A stretch of 64,000 bases of DNA from the NCBI GenBank assembly GCA_947627565.1, contig CANQWO010000001.1, positions 62,001 through 126,000 on the forward strand. Reading direction: 5' to 3'. The notes beneath the pieces were generated by a model. It made no database searches, was not told where the DNA came from, and saw only the letters and a program-made list of their open reading frames with translations. A program made the translations under genes and the position numbers. The stretch comes from an uncultured Clostridia bacterium (GTDB lineage: Bacteria > Bacillota > Clostridia > Christensenellales > Borkfalkiaceae). Below are positions 61,937 to 64,000 of the stretch, in pieces. Every line of letters starts with the position of its first letter. The first letter of the stretch is position 1.

Positions 61937-61975
61937 TCCGGCGCAAATTCGGCGCGATTTAGGCGCGATTTGGGC
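61937..61975. repeat. Short tandem repeat (GGCGCGATTTA-like, three units)
   Basis: Three imperfect 11-12 bp units (CCGGCGCAAATT, CGGCGCGATTT, AGGCGCGATTT) lie between the UDPGP and GH36 genes. Confidence 0.5.
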
Positions 61976-62005
61976 GTTTCGTCGGGCGCCATATGATGCG
62001 TCCGC

Positions 62006-64000
62006 CTACTGCCGCTTTTCCAATAAAAATGCGCCGCCGTGATACGGTTTTCCGAAAATGTGAAGCCCATCCTCGGACATGGTATGCTCCAAATCGGTGT
62101 AGGCTTCGACCAAACGATACCCGGCCGCGCATACGGTTTCCTCGGCGCAGTCCAAAAAATGCGCCAAGACCAGGAGACGGGTCTGATACTGTTTGAGATA
62201 GAGCTGACGGCCCGCGGGAGCGCGGTAATATTCGACCGTGCTGTCGATGGAGACGATGTCGCCGAAGCGGACGATATCCTTGACGCGGCCGTAAAATTCC
62301 AGCCCGCGCAACACAAGCGCCTTCTTTTCCGGGGACATTCCGCAGACGTCGCCCGAGAGGCAGATGCGCCCCATCATCGCCGCCGTCAGGGAATAGACGG
62401 TGCGGCTGTCGGGCTCGTTTTCGCGCAGGACCGCCCAGATCTGGGACTGCCGCGCGGGAATGACGCGGGAGACATTGGCCGCCACGAGCGGGATCTCCTC
62501 GCACTCATGCGCGTCGGAAAAGGAACACATGGATACCATGCCCATGCGCTTGGGCTCGATGCGGCTGCCGCCCGAGGAACAGTTTTCGATGACGAGATCG
62601 GGCAGGGCGTCTTTGAGGCGGGCCAGCCATTCGAGGCTCGCCTCCGCGACCTCCCGTCCGCCCTCTCCGATCGCCGCGCCGTCGTCGCTGTCGCACCCAA
62701 CGCCGTAGGTATCGTTGTAGTCGATCTTGAGATAGCCGAAGCCGTTCGCGCGGAGGAAGTCGATCATGCGCTCCCGGAGCAGGCGCTCCGTCTCCTCCGA
62801 CCTGAGATCGAGGAAGCGGCGATTCTTGGACGTAATGACGCGGCCGTCCCGCCGAAGCAGGAGCTCCTCCCGGGAAAACGTCTTGCTGTCGCGCCCCACA
62901 TTTTCAAATTCGAACCAAATGCCCGGTACCATGCCCGCGTTTCGGATGCGCGCGGCGACGCGGCGGATGCCGTTCGGGAAGAGCAGTTTGCTCTCGTCCC
63001 AGTCGCCGATGGCGTTGCACCAGCCCTTGTCGTCGGGCTTATACCAGCCGCAGTCGATCATGAAATAGCCGATGGGAAAATCTTTGACGGCCGAAAGGAT
63101 GCGCGCGATGTTTTCCTCCGAGGGACAGCCCCATGTGGTGCAATATTCGTTGAAGAGCACGGGCATCTCCGTCTCCGAAGCGGGAACGGCGAGGCGGGCG
63201 TCCTGAAAGTGCACGAACGCGTTGCAGACCGCCGTGACGTCGCGGCCGAGCGCAAAGTATGCCCGATCGGTGGAAAACGTCTCGCCCGGCAGAATTTCCT
63301 TGCGCCAATGGGCCGTCTCATAGTCGGAGAGGCCGCCCGAAAACGCACAGCTCTCCTTCTCCTTATAGAGCTCCAACTGCCACGAATAGGGCGCTTCGAG
63401 GAACACGCCGAGGCAGTAGCCGTCGCCCTCCACGGCGCCGAACGGGAACCAGCCGCGGTTGGGCATGCTGCCGACTTCGCCCCACTTCTCCACTTTGACG
63501 CCGTAGCGCGCCCAACTCATGTCGAGGCCGAGCGCGGAAAATTCATCCGCCCGCAGGCGGCACTCGCGCGACCACGCCGAGGTCATACGGTACAGTTTGA
63601 AATGCTCCGTGCGCCCCGTCTTTGCGGCGCCGATGCCGGAGAGCGAAATGCTGTCGAGCCGCTCCAAACACCGCACCTCCTCGCTCTTGTTGCGGTATTC
63701 GACGCGCGTCGAGAAGACGCCCGTCTCCGCGTCATAGCGAAGTTCATGCAGATATTCGTTGCCGTTTTCATCGGATAAGACCGTATCGACGCCACCCATG
63801 TCCGAAGTCTGCGCTTTGATTTTCAAAATAGTGGAACTATGGTCCCGCATCGTGACGCCCTCGGTATAGTCAATGAGCGCTTCGTCGCCGGAAAAGGCGA
63901 CCTGCACGAGACTGTCCATCATGAGTTTTTCGACGGCGGCCCTTGCGTCCTTCGGATAGACGGCGAGCCCGACCGTCGTCTTCCCCTCGTGCCCTTCGAT
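62006..64000 (-). CDS. Alpha-galactosidase (GH36), 5' end beyond window
   Basis: At least 665 codons; the frame stays open to the right edge (…LAVYPKDARAAVEKLMMDSL…), so the ATG pair near 63922 is probably internal. Motifs of GH36: WFPFGAVEGDGYCLG, MIDCGWY, then the nucleophile Asp in YLKIDYNDTYG and an acid/base region in MCSFSDAHECEEIP, with ENCSSGGSRIEPKRMG between. It removes terminal alpha-galactose from galactooligosaccharides or galactomannan. No signal peptide can be judged because the start is missing. Confidence 0.88.
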   Translation of the reverse strand: MEGHEGKTTVGLAVYPKDARAAVEKLMMDSLVQVAFSGDEALIDYTEGVTMRDHSSTILKIKAQTSDMGGVDTVLSDENGNEYLHELRYDAETGVFSTRVEYRNKSEEVRCLERLDSISLSGIGAAKTGRTEHFKLYRMTSAWSRECRLRADEFSALGLDMSWARYGVKVEKWGEVGSMPNRGWFPFGAVEGDGYCLGVFLEAPYSWQLELYKEKESCAFSGGLSDYETAHWRKEILPGETFSTDRAYFALGRDVTAVCNAFVHFQDARLAVPASETEMPVLFNEYCTTWGCPSEENIARILSAVKDFPIGYFMIDCGWYKPDDKGWCNAIGDWDESKLLFPNGIRRVAARIRNAGMVPGIWFEFENVGRDSKTFSREELLLRRDGRVITSKNRRFLDLRSEETERLLRERMIDFLRANGFGYLKIDYNDTYGVGCDSDDGAAIGEGGREVAEASLEWLARLKDALPDLVIENCSSGGSRIEPKRMGMVSMCSFSDAHECEEIPLVAANVSRVIPARQSQIWAVLRENEPDSRTVYSLTAAMMGRICLSGDVCGMSPEKKALVLRGLEFYGRVKDIVRFGDIVSIDSTVEYYRAPAGRQLYLKQYQTRLLVLAHFLDCAEETVCAAGYRLVEAYTDLEHTMSEDGLHIFGKPYHGGAFLLEKRQ

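Overview
The window looks like the chromosome of a GC-rich, spore-forming clostridial Bacillota. Supporting signs are spoVAD/spoVAE, the ispG-polC-rimP gene order, class I birA without a DNA-binding domain, rsfS, recX, and many TTGACA-N17-TATAAT promoters. A high-GC gut lineage such as Christensenellales is my inference, not something the sequence proves.

Layout. 0.0-3.4 kb (minus): nrdR-ispG-polC remnant, then rimP from its own promoter. The polC position holds only the N-terminal, OB and exonuclease parts. 3.5-8.7 kb: a secreted GH43 arabinanase, a flavin reductase, a VanZ-like membrane protein carrying Ig-like repeats, a DtxR-family regulator and a heavy-metal-associated protein. 8.9-12.0 kb: an EFR1 ferredoxin-flavodoxin, small regulators, an AT-rich patch with a broken acetyltransferase, tRNA-Arg(ACG) and tRNA-Ala(GGC). 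12-18.6 kb: two MacB/FtsX-type ABC systems flanking a structured RNA candidate of about 210 nt and an unknown membrane protein. 18.7-21.1 kb: an HTH membrane regulator and aspA. 21.2-24.4 kb (minus): feoA-feoA-feoB plus a Cys-rich protein, under three copies of a palindrome also found at the heavy-metal gene. 24.4-25.1 kb: a non-coding block with four perfect DnaA boxes. 25.1-26.5 kb: spoVAD-spoVAE.

26.6-44.8 kb (minus) is the most remarkable part: one apparent 18-kb transcription unit that encodes a private chaperone set (GrpE-like protein, short Hsp70, Hsp70-vWA fusion, zinc-ribbon protein with a J-like domain lacking HPD), three zinc-ribbon GTPases, a 947-residue GAP1-like GTPase partner, small membrane proteins, a transglutaminase-like protein and a polytopic membrane protein. 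Two upstream promoter-like elements each carry a nine-G tract. It resembles the GTPase-centred (GAP1/DO-GTPase) conflict systems known from comparative genomics, but with an added Hsp70 machine.

45.2-64 kb (minus mostly): housekeeping genes (tsaD, prfB, secA, rsfS, nadD-yqeK, nnrD/E, birA, recX), a DeoC-like protein without its catalytic lysines, two conserved small membrane proteins on plus, an MBL-fold exported hydrolase, and a plant-polysaccharide group (GH51 arabinofuranosidase, UDP-sugar pyrophosphorylase, GH36 alpha-galactosidase that runs off the right edge). GH43, GH51 and GH36 together suggest use of arabinan/galactan side chains of pectin.
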